Shown here one piece after another: positions 7,256 through 15,844 of a stretch of DNA of 15,844 nucleotides. The notes below the pieces were generated by a model. It did not search any database, had not been told where the DNA came from, and saw nothing but the letters and a program-made list of their open reading frames with translations. The DNA lies in contig DDEP01000052.1 of the NCBI GenBank assembly GCA_002336465.1, forward strand, positions 1 to 15,844. The letters are read 5' to 3'. A program made the translations under genes and the position numbers. Positions within the stretch are counted from its first letter, which is position 1. Each line of letters starts with the position of its first letter. This stretch comes from Pedobacter sp. UBA1951. GTDB taxonomy: Bacteria; Bacteroidota; Bacteroidia; Sphingobacteriales; Sphingobacteriaceae.

Positions 7256-10200
7256 ATGGAAAAAACCTCGAAAAACACCAAATCTTTTAAGCGTATTATT
7301 ATTGCATCAATAGCAGTAATTGCGGTTACTGCCGCCGGATTTTATTTCTTCGGCAAGAAAAAGGCAAAAGATAAACAAGCCTATGCAAAATACATAGATG
7401 CTTATACCTCAGGAACCATTTCCAAAAAAAGTTTCATAAGGGTACATCTGGCCAGCGCCATACAATCTGTTAATGATCTAGGTAAACCTGATGAACGTAG
7501 ATTATTGGATTTTTCGCCCAACATAAAAGGTAAAACCTATTGGATAGATGCCCAAACCATAGAATTTAGACCAGATGAACCCTTAAAACCCGACCAAGAA
7601 TACACCGCTACTTTAGATTTAGAAAAGCTAACTCCAGTTGAAAAAGGTTTGGAAGAATTTGAGTTTGACTTTAAGATTATGAAACCGGGAATGATGGTGG
7701 CACAGAATGGCCTCGTTTCTCAAAACAACACCTCGTTAAACTATATGAAATTAACGGGTAATGTATATACTGCCGATGAAGAAGACCAAAAAGAAATTGA
7801 ACAAACCTTAAGCATCGATTTTGGGCAGAAACTAAACATTAAATGGTTTCACAATCCCGAAAAACACAGTTCGTCTTTTCAGATAGACAGCATAAAGAAA
7901 ACAAATCAAGAACAAGAAATTGCAATTAAATGGAACGGTAAATCCATAAAAGCAAGCGAGAATAAAGGAGAAATCAAGCTGAACGTACCAGCTTTAGGTA
8001 TTTTTAAAGTTCTGGATATTAAGCCTATACAAGAAACCGATAACTATGCTTTGGTGCAGTTTAGCGAACCGGTAAATGTAGGCCAAGATTTGAGTGGATT
8101 GATCAGCATAGGTACTTTAGAAGATTTGCGCTATACCATAGATGGCAGCCAAGTTAAGGTTTATGCCGCCGATGTACTTGAAGGCAATTACAATGTTGTA
8201 GTAAGCGCAGGTATCACCAACATTAACGACAAAAATCTGGAAGCAGCCAAAACTGCAAATATCATCTTTGAGAACAAAAAACCTTCGGTAAGCATAGCAG
8301 GAACAGGTAGCATTATGCCTAATTCTGGTAAGCTGGTATTACCCTTTGAGGCCGTTAACCTAAAAGCTGTTGATGTAACCATTATCAAAATATATGAGAA
8401 CAATATCCCTCAATTCTTCCAAGCGAACAATTACAAAGATGAAAACGAACTGCGCAGGGTAGCAAAACCTATTGCGCAAAAAACCATTCGCCTAGACGAC
8501 GATAAATCTATTGATCTGCACAAGAAAACCCGTTTTACTTTAGACCTCGACAAAATTATAAGAAACGAACCTGGAGCCATGTACCGGGTAACAATAGGTT
8601 TTAGACAAGCTTACAATCTTTACAATTGTGATGAAAAAGTAGAAAAATCGGATAATAACAATGAGGGCGAAGAAGATTATTATGGCGATAAGATAGATGA
8701 AGATGATGAATTTTGGCAAGCATACAACAGCTATTATCCATCAAATTACCGTTGGGATGAACGTGATAACCCATGCACGCCGTCTTATTACACCCGTGAA
8801 AGATGGGCTAGCCGTAATCTAATTGCTTCTAATATTGGTTTAATCGCCAAGCGAGGTAATGATAACAGCATGTTGGTTATTGCTACCGATTTGCTTACCG
8901 CCAAACCAATGGCCGATGTAAATATTGAATTACTCGACTACCAAAAACAAGTATTGACCCAAGTAAAAACCAATAGCGATGGTATGGCTTCGTTCGACAT
9001 GAAACGTAAACCTTTCTTATTGGTAGCTAAAAAAGATAAAGAACGTGGTTACTTACGTTTAGATGATGCCAATTCATTGCCTTTAAGTCGTTTTGATGTA
9101 GGTGGAGACGTGGTTCAAAATGGTGTAAAAGGCTTTATTTATGGAGAACGTGGTGTATGGCGTCCTGGCGATAGTGTCTTTGTTTCTTTCATTTTAGAAG
9201 ATAAACTCAATAAATTACCTGAAAACTATCCGGTTACTTTTGAACTGTACAATCCTAAAGGACAATTAGACAAAAAAGTAATCAGCTCACAATCATTAAA
9301 CGGGTTTTACACCTTTAAAACCAAAACGGAAAGTACTGCTCCTACAGGTAACTGGCTGCTTAAAGCCAAAGTGGGTGGTTCTACTTTTACAAAAGACTTA
9401 AAAATTGAAACGGTAACACCTAATCGCCTTAAAATCAATTTCGATTTAGGTGGTCGCACCTATTTAGGAAATGGTGCATCGGCCCCTGCCAAATTAAATG
9501 CAAAATGGTTGTTTGGTACACCTGGCAAAGGTCTTAAAGCCAAAATAGATGTAAACCTGAATACCACTACAACTACCTTTAAAGGTTTTGAAGCGTATAG
9601 TTTCGACAATCCTACGGTTCATTTTCAATCGCAGGCCAAAACCATTTTTGAAGGTACGTTAAATGAAAATGGAGACGCAGCTGTAAACACCAATTTAAGC
9701 GAGAACGGAGAAGCCCCCGGCGTATTAAGAGCTAATTTTACGACCAAAGTTTTTGAACCGGGAGGTAATTTCAGTATTGACAATTTCAGTATTCCTTACC
9801 ATGTATATAACAGTTACATTGGTATAAAAGCCCCTGAAGGAGAAAAACTCAGTGGCATGTTATATACAGGCAAATCGCATAACATAGATATTGTAAATGT
9901 AAACCGCGATGGCAAGTTATTGGCTACCAATAAAAATGTACGTGTAGAAATGTACAAAGTACAATGGCGCTGGTGGTGGGAACAAGATAACCAAGATACC
10001 TATGCCAATTTTACACAAAACGAATACAATAAACTCATCAAATCTCAAACCGTACAACTGGTAAACGGTAAAGCAACTTGGAGTTTCAGGATAGATGAAC
10101 CTGAATGGGGCAGATACTTGATCTTGGTTAAAGATGGTAACGGCGGACATACCTCCGGAAAATCTGTTTATATCGATTGGCCGGGATGGAGCCAACGAGA

Positions 10201-12832
10201 ACAAGGCAGCAATCCAACAGAAGCTGCAATGCTCTCTTTTACAGCTAACAAGACTAAATATAACGTAGGGGAAGATATTGTGCTTACCATCCCTACCAGC
10301 GAAAACGGAAGGGCACTTATTTCTATAGAAAATGGCAGCAGGGTTTTAAAAACTTTTTGGATCGATACTAAAAAGGGACAAACTCAATATAGCTTTAAAG
10401 CCGAAAAAGATTGGGCTCCAAATGTATTTGCCAACATCACTTTGTTGCAACCGCATGCACAAACCATAAACGATCTGCCTATACGTATGTATGGTGCAAT
10501 TCCACTAAATATAGAGAACCCGCAAACCATCTTAAAACCTGTTATAAAGATGGCTTCGGTATTGAAACCAGAAGTAGAAAGCAGTGTAACGGTAAGCGAA
10601 AGCAATGGCAAGGAAATGACCTATACACTTGCTATGGTTGATGAAGGTTTACTCGACCTTACACGTTTCAAAACACCACAGCCACATCAGGCTTTTTATG
10701 CACGCGAAGGTTTAGGAGTTAAAACTTGGGATTTATTTGATTATGTTTTAGGTGCATGGGGAGGTAATTTAGAACGTTTACTGAGCATTGGAGGCGATGG
10801 TTCGATCAATCGCAATCTTAACCCTGCAAAAGCCAACAGATTTAAACCAGTGGTTAAATTTATGGGACCGTTCCATCTCAGTAAAGGAGAAAATAAGACA
10901 CATAAATTTAAATTACCACAATACATTGGTGCTGTACGGGTAATGGTTGTAGCGGGGCATGATGGAGCTTATGGAAACGCTGAAAAATCGGTAGAAGTTA
11001 AAAATCCTTTAATGTTACATGCCACATTGCCAAGAGTAATAGGTGCCGGAGAGAATTTTGTGCTTCCTGTAAATGTGTTTGCTACCAATAACAACATCAA
11101 AAACGTATCGGTACAGATACAAAGCGATAAGCTTACCTTAAGCTCTGGCAATACGCAACAACTTAATTTTGCACAAGCTGGAGAGCAGATGGCATATTTT
11201 AATGTAACCGCACCCGAAACAGTTGGCGTGGCAAAAGTTAAAGTCATTGCCCGCAGCGGAAAAGAACAAAGTGTATATGATGTAGAGTTAGAAATCCGAA
11301 ATCCGAACCCTTACATCAGCAATGTAGTTTCTTATACGCTACAGCCTAAGCAAAGTCAGCAGATCAGCTACAAAGCCATAGGCATGGCAGGAACCAACTC
11401 GGGTACAATAGAAATTTCTTCTATCCCTCCTATTAACCTGCAAAAAAGGCTGAATTACTTGATTCAATATCCACACGGTTGTGTAGAACAGATTACCTCA
11501 GGGGTTTTCCCTCAACTGTTTTTAGATAGACTTACACCGTTAAATGAGCAGAAAAAAACCGAAGTAGAACGCAATATTAAAAAAGGGATAACCAAACTTA
11601 AAGGTTTCCAAAGTACAGAAGGTGGTTTAAGTTATTGGCCGGGAGAAGCTAAGGCCGATGAATGGGGAACCAATTATGCATCGCATTTCTTGATAGAAGC
11701 CCAAAATGCTGGTTACACCCTACCCGTTGGTATGTTAGATGAAATGCTGCGCTACCAAAAACGCAAGGCAAACAATTGGACACCAAACGCAGATAATTTT
11801 TATGGAGGCGATTTAAACCAAGCTTATCGCTTATATACACTTGCTTTAGCCAAAAAACCAGAAATGGCCGCCATGAACCGTTTAAAAGCTTTCCAATATT
11901 TAAGTGTTCCAGCTAAATGGCGCTTAGCAGCTGCTTACCAATTAGCCGGACAAAATGGGGCAGCTTTGAGTTTAATACGCGGGCTAGACAAAACCGTTAA
12001 ACCTTACCAGCAATTAGGTGGCACTTATGGCTCTGCCCTACGTGATGAAGCCATGATCATGGAAACGCTTACCCTGATGGGACAGAAAACTGAAGCTGTC
12101 AAGCTGATGCAAAGTGTTGCCGTAAAAATAGGTGAAGATACTTGGTACAGTACCCAAACTACTGCTTATGGCCTACTTGCCATTGCTAAATTCTGCGGAC
12201 AAAATAAAGCTGGAACTCGTTTAAGCTACAGTTATACTATAGATGGCAAAAAAGGAAATGCCAACAGCAATGATTTTATGAACAGCCAAGCATTGACCTT
12301 TAAATCTAATCAAGCTGTTATAACCAATACTGGCAATAACATTCTCTATGTTAGATTAGTATTGCAAGGGCAACCTGCTAACGGACAAAATGATTTCCTA
12401 CCTAACAATACCGAAAATCTAAGTATGAGCGTAAGCTATAAAACCCTTAAAGGGCAAGACATAAATCCTTCGGTAATTAAACAAGGAACTGATTTTTATG
12501 CAGAGGTAACTTTAAAAAACCCTGGAAATATGGGCTATTATGAACAAATGGCGCTTACGCAGATATTCCCTTCAGGTTGGGAAATTATCAATACCAGATT
12601 AAATGACAATGAAGGATTTTTAAGTTCTTCGCCTGCCACCTATCAAGACATAAGAGACGACCGTGTATTTACTTACTTCAACATACGTGAGCGCGAAACG
12701 CTTACCTATAAAGTACTGCTTAATGCATCGTACGTGGGGCGTTACTATTTACCTGCCGTATATTGTGAGGCCATGTACAACAACAGCATCAGCGCTACTC
12801 AAGCTGGTAAATGGGTTCAAGTGGTAAAATAA
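7256..12832 (+). CDS. Bacterial alpha-2-macroglobulin (YfhM-like protease trap)
   Basis: An 1858-residue envelope protein of the bacterial alpha-2-macroglobulin family, which traps attacking proteases through a bait region and a reactive thioester. A basic N-terminus and one hydrophobic helix (about 14-32) with no cysteine indicate anchoring by a membrane segment, whereas E. coli YfhM is a lipoprotein. Macroglobulin domains follow, with the GERGVWRPGD motif at 630-639. The VDEGLLDLTRF motif begins at 1128. The thioester motif is C1409-V-E-Q1412 inside YPHGCVEQ, with both reactive residues present, followed by a helical thioester domain (GFQSTEGGLSYWPG, WGTNYASHF) and C-terminal beta domains ending near GKWVQVVK. 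An acidic, Tyr-rich insert lies between C458 and C507. It is longer than YfhM (about 1650 aa). pbpC follows, the usual partner. I did not locate the bait region with confidence. Confidence 0.93.
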   Translation: MEKTSKNTKSFKRIIIASIAVIAVTAAGFYFFGKKKAKDKQAYAKYIDAYTSGTISKKSFIRVHLASAIQSVNDLGKPDERRLLDFSPNIKGKTYWIDAQTIEFRPDEPLKPDQEYTATLDLEKLTPVEKGLEEFEFDFKIMKPGMMVAQNGLVSQNNTSLNYMKLTGNVYTADEEDQKEIEQTLSIDFGQKLNIKWFHNPEKHSSSFQIDSIKKTNQEQEIAIKWNGKSIKASENKGEIKLNVPALGIFKVLDIKPIQETDNYALVQFSEPVNVGQDLSGLISIGTLEDLRYTIDGSQVKVYAADVLEGNYNVVVSAGITNINDKNLEAAKTANIIFENKKPSVSIAGTGSIMPNSGKLVLPFEAVNLKAVDVTIIKIYENNIPQFFQANNYKDENELRRVAKPIAQKTIRLDDDKSIDLHKKTRFTLDLDKIIRNEPGAMYRVTIGFRQAYNLYNCDEKVEKSDNNNEGEEDYYGDKIDEDDEFWQAYNSYYPSNYRWDERDNPCTPSYYTRERWASRNLIASNIGLIAKRGNDNSMLVIATDLLTAKPMADVNIELLDYQKQVLTQVKTNSDGMASFDMKRKPFLLVAKKDKERGYLRLDDANSLPLSRFDVGGDVVQNGVKGFIYGERGVWRPGDSVFVSFILEDKLNKLPENYPVTFELYNPKGQLDKKVISSQSLNGFYTFKTKTESTAPTGNWLLKAKVGGSTFTKDLKIETVTPNRLKINFDLGGRTYLGNGASAPAKLNAKWLFGTPGKGLKAKIDVNLNTTTTTFKGFEAYSFDNPTVHFQSQAKTIFEGTLNENGDAAVNTNLSENGEAPGVLRANFTTKVFEPGGNFSIDNFSIPYHVYNSYIGIKAPEGEKLSGMLYTGKSHNIDIVNVNRDGKLLATNKNVRVEMYKVQWRWWWEQDNQDTYANFTQNEYNKLIKSQTVQLVNGKATWSFRIDEPEWGRYLILVKDGNGGHTSGKSVYIDWPGWSQREQGSNPTEAAMLSFTANKTKYNVGEDIVLTIPTSENGRALISIENGSRVLKTFWIDTKKGQTQYSFKAEKDWAPNVFANITLLQPHAQTINDLPIRMYGAIPLNIENPQTILKPVIKMASVLKPEVESSVTVSESNGKEMTYTLAMVDEGLLDLTRFKTPQPHQAFYAREGLGVKTWDLFDYVLGAWGGNLERLLSIGGDGSINRNLNPAKANRFKPVVKFMGPFHLSKGENKTHKFKLPQYIGAVRVMVVAGHDGAYGNAEKSVEVKNPLMLHATLPRVIGAGENFVLPVNVFATNNNIKNVSVQIQSDKLTLSSGNTQQLNFAQAGEQMAYFNVTAPETVGVAKVKVIARSGKEQSVYDVELEIRNPNPYISNVVSYTLQPKQSQQISYKAIGMAGTNSGTIEISSIPPINLQKRLNYLIQYPHGCVEQITSGVFPQLFLDRLTPLNEQKKTEVERNIKKGITKLKGFQSTEGGLSYWPGEAKADEWGTNYASHFLIEAQNAGYTLPVGMLDEMLRYQKRKANNWTPNADNFYGGDLNQAYRLYTLALAKKPEMAAMNRLKAFQYLSVPAKWRLAAAYQLAGQNGAALSLIRGLDKTVKPYQQLGGTYGSALRDEAMIMETLTLMGQKTEAVKLMQSVAVKIGEDTWYSTQTTAYGLLAIAKFCGQNKAGTRLSYSYTIDGKKGNANSNDFMNSQALTFKSNQAVITNTGNNILYVRLVLQGQPANGQNDFLPNNTENLSMSVSYKTLKGQDINPSVIKQGTDFYAEVTLKNPGNMGYYEQMALTQIFPSGWEIINTRLNDNEGFLSSSPATYQDIRDDRVFTYFNIRERETLTYKVLLNASYVGRYYLPAVYCEAMYNNSISATQAGKWVQVVK

Positions 12833-12841
12833 TTAAAGACG

Positions 12842-12878
12842 AGGCCATACGTTAATAAAAATAAAACGTATAAAGCCT
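12842..12878 (+). terminator. Imperfect hairpin after the macroglobulin gene
   Basis: AGGC (12842-12845), one unpaired C, then ATACGTT (12847-12853) pairs across an 11-nt A-rich loop with AACGTAT (12865-12871), an AAA bulge and GCCT (12875-12878). It begins ten bases after the macroglobulin stop, where a transcript-end or RNA-stabilising hairpin would sit. No T-tract follows, so intrinsic termination is doubtful. AAACGTATAAA at 12864-12874 recurs at 12885-12895. Confidence 0.4.
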
Positions 12879-12912
12879 ACCGAGAAACGTATAAATGCAT
12901 AAATCTTTTCCA

Positions 12913-12944
12913 TAGCAACTGGTTTTATAACAAATCAGTTGCTA
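12913..12944 (+). terminator. Strong hairpin between the macroglobulin gene and pbpC
   Basis: TAGCAACTGGTTT (12913-12925) pairs with AAATCAGTTGCTA (12932-12944) around a 6-nt loop (TATAAC): 13 pairs with a single G-T wobble. It is followed by CGGGATTTTGTT, a short T-rich run offset by five bases, so it may be a weak or attenuating terminator that lowers pbpC expression. It lies only 22 bases before the pbpC ATG and could instead affect ribosome access. Either reading is inference. Confidence 0.5.
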
Positions 12945-12966
12945 CGGGATTTTGTTACCCTTAAAA

Positions 12967-15336
12967 ATGAAGAAATTGAAAAAGACATTGATCATTACTG
13001 ATTTGATTTGTCTTTTGTTGTTTTTATGCTTTGTATTTTCATTGCCAAGAAATTTATTTAAATCGCCTACCTCATATATTGTAGAAGCTGCTAATGGCGA
13101 TTTATTGAGTGCAGCCATAGCTAAAGATGGGCAATGGCGTTTTCCGCAAAGTGATACCGTTCCAGATAAATTTGCGAAGTGCATTGTTGCGTTTGAAGAT
13201 AAACGTTTCTATCATCACTTCGGTATAGATTTTATAGCTCTAGGCCGTGCCATGAAACAAAATTTTAAAGCACACAGCGTAGTTAGCGGTGGTAGCACGA
13301 TCAGCATGCAGGTTATACGCCTGTCAAGAAAAAAAGACCGTACCCTGTGGCAAAAAATCCTAGAAATCTATTTAGCATTTAGGTTAGAATTTACCCACAG
13401 CAAACAAGATATTTTAGCTTTATATGCGGCAAATGCACCATTTGGTACAAACGTAGTAGGTCTTGAAGCCGCAAGTTGGCGTTATTTCGGTCGAAATGCA
13501 GGAAGTTTATCATGGGGCGAAATGGCAACTTTAGCTGTTCTGCCTAACTCGCCATCGCTGGTGCATCCGGGAAAGAACACAAGCCGTTTAACCCAAAAGC
13601 GAAACGATTTGCTCGACAAAATGGTAGCGTTGGGATATATAGACCGAGAAACTGCAAATTTAGCCAAAACAGAACCACTTCCCGGTCGTCCTATCCCATT
13701 ACCTCAATATGCACCTCATTTACTCAATAGGTTTAAGGAAGAAAACCGTGCAAGCAACACACGATTAAAATCTACCATTAATTACAACTTACAGTTAGAG
13801 GTCAATAATATTTTAAAAAGATACCATAACCGATATAAAGCTAACGATATCAACAACATTGCTGCTTTGGTTATCGAGGTAAAAACAGGTCATGTAATGA
13901 GCTATGTAGGCAATTATTTCCAACCTGAAAATAAAGAACTCGAAAGCCATGTAGATATGATCAAGGCTCCTCGTAGCCCAGGTAGTACTTTAAAGCCTTT
14001 ATTGTATGCCAGTATGCTAACCGATGGCTTGATTTTACCACATACCCTTATCCCTGATGTGCCTACACAAATTGCCGGTTACAAACCACAGAATTATGAT
14101 TTAGGTTATGATGGTGCTATTGCAGCAGATAAGGCGTTGAGCAGGTCTTTGAACATACCTGCTGTAAAAATGTTGCAGCAATATAAATACGAACGCTTCT
14201 ATGATAAATTGAAAAAGCTGCATTTTAGCACGTTAAACCAACCTGCAGATCATTATGGTTTGTCTTTGATTTTAGGTGGTAGTGAAGTTACCATGTGGGA
14301 TCTGAGCCGAGCTTATTTAGGCATGGCCCGTACCTTAAACCACTACAATCTTTATCAGGGTAAATACAATGTAGCCGATTATAATGTACAAAGCTACAGG
14401 CTTGAAGAGAAGACAAAAGAGCATGAACCAGAACCCAACTCCATATTAGATCATGGTGCTATTTGGGCTACTTTTAATGCCATGCAAGAAGTGATGCGCC
14501 CGGGCGATGAGGGTTTATGGGAGCAATTCTCTTCTTCGCAACGTATAGCATGGAAAACAGGAACCAGTTTTGGTTTCAGGGATGCATGGGCAATTGGTTT
14601 AACGCCTAACTATGTGGTATGTGTATGGGTAGGCAATGCCGATGGCGAAGGCAGACCGGGTTTGACCGGAATTGAAGCCGCTGCACCAGTTATGTTTGAT
14701 ATTTTTAGGCTGTTGCCTAATAATAAATGGTTTGCAATACCACAAACCAAGCTCAAAAAAATATGGGTTTGTAAACAAAGCGGATATAAAGCGGGCGAAT
14801 ATTGTACAGAAAAGATATTAGAGCAAATATCTCCCGCAGGAGAAAAAACTACCATCTGCCCTTACCACAAATTAATACATTTAAACCCTCAGGGTACTTT
14901 CCAAGTTACCGATGCGTGTATAAGCCCAACGCAAATGCGACATGAAAAATGGTTTGTGTTACCTGCCACCATGGAATATTATTATAAGGTAAAACATGCC
15001 GATTATCGTCCTTTACCTCCATTTATGCAAGGTTGCAATGAAAGTGGAGAAGGTGGCATCATGGAAATGATCTACCCAAAAAATAATGCTTTGGTCTATA
15101 TACCCTTAGAATTAGACGGCACCCGCGGCAAAGTAATTTTAGAAGCAACCCATCGGCGTGCAAACGCAACTGTTTACTGGCATTTGGATGAAGAATATAT
15201 TGGCAGTACCCAAACATTCCATCAAATGGCTATCAATCCTCCCGTAGGCAAACATACACTTACGTTGGTTGATGATAATGGCGAACGATTGGTACAGGTA
15301 TTTAACGTGATGGATAAATCAAAGGACAAAAATTAA
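12967..15336 (+). CDS. pbpC: Penicillin-binding protein 1C
   Basis: A 789-residue bifunctional peptidoglycan synthase anchored by one N-terminal helix (about 6-25), with its catalytic domains in the periplasm. The glycosyltransferase 51 domain shows FEDKRFYHHFGID with catalytic Glu77 and GGSTISMQ at 108-115. The transpeptidase domain shows S340-T-L-K343, S394-L-N396 and K530-T-G532, so all three penicillin-binding motifs are present. The C-terminal region has the PBP1C-type Cys-containing linker (WVCKQSGYKAGEYC, TICPYHK, DYRPLPPFMQGC) and the beta-rich BiPBP_C domain (about 695-785). The ATG at 12967 was chosen over an in-frame TTG at 12952 because it has an A-rich upstream context and gives a normal MKKLKK start clear of the preceding hairpin. 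Pairing with an alpha-2-macroglobulin gene matches the YfhM-PbpC arrangement of E. coli. Confidence 0.95.
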   Translation: MKKLKKTLIITDLICLLLFLCFVFSLPRNLFKSPTSYIVEAANGDLLSAAIAKDGQWRFPQSDTVPDKFAKCIVAFEDKRFYHHFGIDFIALGRAMKQNFKAHSVVSGGSTISMQVIRLSRKKDRTLWQKILEIYLAFRLEFTHSKQDILALYAANAPFGTNVVGLEAASWRYFGRNAGSLSWGEMATLAVLPNSPSLVHPGKNTSRLTQKRNDLLDKMVALGYIDRETANLAKTEPLPGRPIPLPQYAPHLLNRFKEENRASNTRLKSTINYNLQLEVNNILKRYHNRYKANDINNIAALVIEVKTGHVMSYVGNYFQPENKELESHVDMIKAPRSPGSTLKPLLYASMLTDGLILPHTLIPDVPTQIAGYKPQNYDLGYDGAIAADKALSRSLNIPAVKMLQQYKYERFYDKLKKLHFSTLNQPADHYGLSLILGGSEVTMWDLSRAYLGMARTLNHYNLYQGKYNVADYNVQSYRLEEKTKEHEPEPNSILDHGAIWATFNAMQEVMRPGDEGLWEQFSSSQRIAWKTGTSFGFRDAWAIGLTPNYVVCVWVGNADGEGRPGLTGIEAAAPVMFDIFRLLPNNKWFAIPQTKLKKIWVCKQSGYKAGEYCTEKILEQISPAGEKTTICPYHKLIHLNPQGTFQVTDACISPTQMRHEKWFVLPATMEYYYKVKHADYRPLPPFMQGCNESGEGGIMEMIYPKNNALVYIPLELDGTRGKVILEATHRRANATVYWHLDEEYIGSTQTFHQMAINPPVGKHTLTLVDDNGERLVQVFNVMDKSKDKN

Positions 15337-15844
15337 TTTTTCTTTACATATTTACGTTCTACAGTACCTGTGGTAATTAGAAATTGCGCACCCATATAGG
15401 TTACCATAATAACCAATGGTGCATAATCTACCTGCGCAACAAACTTATTGTAGGCAAGTACCGTATCTGAAATGATAAAAAGCACTGATCCCCAGCAAAT
15501 CCACTTAAAACTCTTGAAATTAGTTTTACCATAACGCAAAGCAGCCATAATCCCCATCATGGTAATGACAAAGCAATAGACCATAATCGGAATTTTTAAA
15601 GCCCCTAAATAAGGGCGCAGATACAAAAAGACAGATATACAGAAAGCCATGTAAACTAAAAAGACAGCCAGCACATTTCTATGCTCAACCTTAACTTCAT
15701 TTGAGGCATCAACATAAAAAGCCAATATGTAGAATAAGTGCGCAATTAAGAAAGCTACCATGCCAAAAATAAAAAATGTATCAACATGAGTAGGCAGCAT
15801 TAAGAAAACATCTCCCAATAAAGAGAAAAACAAACCTCCTATTA
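15333..15844 (-). CDS. YhhN/TMEM86-family membrane protein, C-terminal part (runs off the right edge)
   Basis: About 169 residues of a multi-segment membrane protein; the open frame continues past the right edge (IGGLFFSLLGDVFLML is already in progress there), so the start is not in the window. The LFFSLLGDVFLM and SVLFIISDTVLAYNKF motifs, each with a conserved membrane Asp, are typical of the YhhN family, whose human and Legionella members act as lysoplasmalogenases cleaving the vinyl-ether bond of lysoplasmalogens. Whether this bacterium makes such lipids, and so whether that activity applies, cannot be judged here. The stop overlaps the convergent pbpC stop in the four bases TTAA, leaving no room for a terminator between them. 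Roughly 50-60 N-terminal residues are probably missing. Confidence 0.85.
   Translation of the reverse strand, partial: IGGLFFSLLGDVFLMLPTHVDTFFIFGMVAFLIAHLFYILAFYVDASNEVKVEHRNVLAVFLVYMAFCISVFLYLRPYLGALKIPIMVYCFVITMMGIMAALRYGKTNFKSFKWICWGSVLFIISDTVLAYNKFVAQVDYAPLVIMVTYMGAQFLITTGTVERKYVKKN

Noticed and set aside
8188..11840. Minus-strand open frames inside the macroglobulin gene
   Set aside because: They lie opposite a continuous, domain-rich 1858-codon gene, are short, and have no recognisable content.
12952..12966. TTG start extending pbpC by five residues
   Set aside because: The TTG adds a poor leader (MLPLK), starts only eight bases after a 13-bp hairpin, and the downstream ATG has a better A-rich context.

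Overview
The window looks like a chromosomal segment of a Bacteroidetes bacterium, probably in or near Sphingobacteriaceae (Pedobacter-like). The reasons are a low-GC, A/T-rich intergenic style, genes without strong Shine-Dalgarno sites, a textbook Bacteroidetes promoter (TTTG, 20-nt spacer, TATATTTG) in front of the L21 gene, and protein families typical of that group. The genus assignment is an inference. I see no tRNA, rRNA, CRISPR array, transposase, integrase or conjugation gene, so this reads as ordinary chromosome.

Left part (1-3185, all minus strand): the 5' end of rplU (ribosomal protein L21) runs off the left edge behind its own promoter. Upstream of it is a compact three-gene unit read right to left: an exported cytosine-deaminase-like amidohydrolase, an ankyrin-repeat lipoprotein six bases later, and an AraC-family regulator whose start overlaps the ankyrin stop by ATGA. 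This unit is the least conventional part of the window. It suggests a self-regulated envelope module acting on an unknown small molecule.

Middle part (3186-6957): a 356-base divergent intergenic region is followed by a plus-strand pair, a secreted beta-rich protein of unknown function and an uncharacterised protein with about six membrane segments. Convergent to them is topB, an intact DNA topoisomerase III with its Toprim acidic residues and catalytic tyrosine.

Right part (6958-15844): divergent from topB is a very large bacterial alpha-2-macroglobulin (1858 aa) with an intact CxEQ thioester. It is followed by pbpC (penicillin-binding protein 1C). This is the known YfhM/PBP1C pairing: a periplasmic protease trap next to a bifunctional peptidoglycan synthase thought to help repair and defend the envelope. 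Here the trap carries an N-terminal membrane helix rather than a lipobox, and the two genes are separated by 134 bases holding two strong hairpins. Convergent with pbpC, overlapping by four bases at the stops, is a partial YhhN/TMEM86-family membrane protein that leaves the right edge.

Nothing here is clearly a new defence or mobile system. The best candidates for a second look are the amidohydrolase-ankyrin-AraC operon, the hairpins between the macroglobulin gene and pbpC, and the lineage-specific features of the macroglobulin (membrane anchor, acidic Cys-flanked insert).
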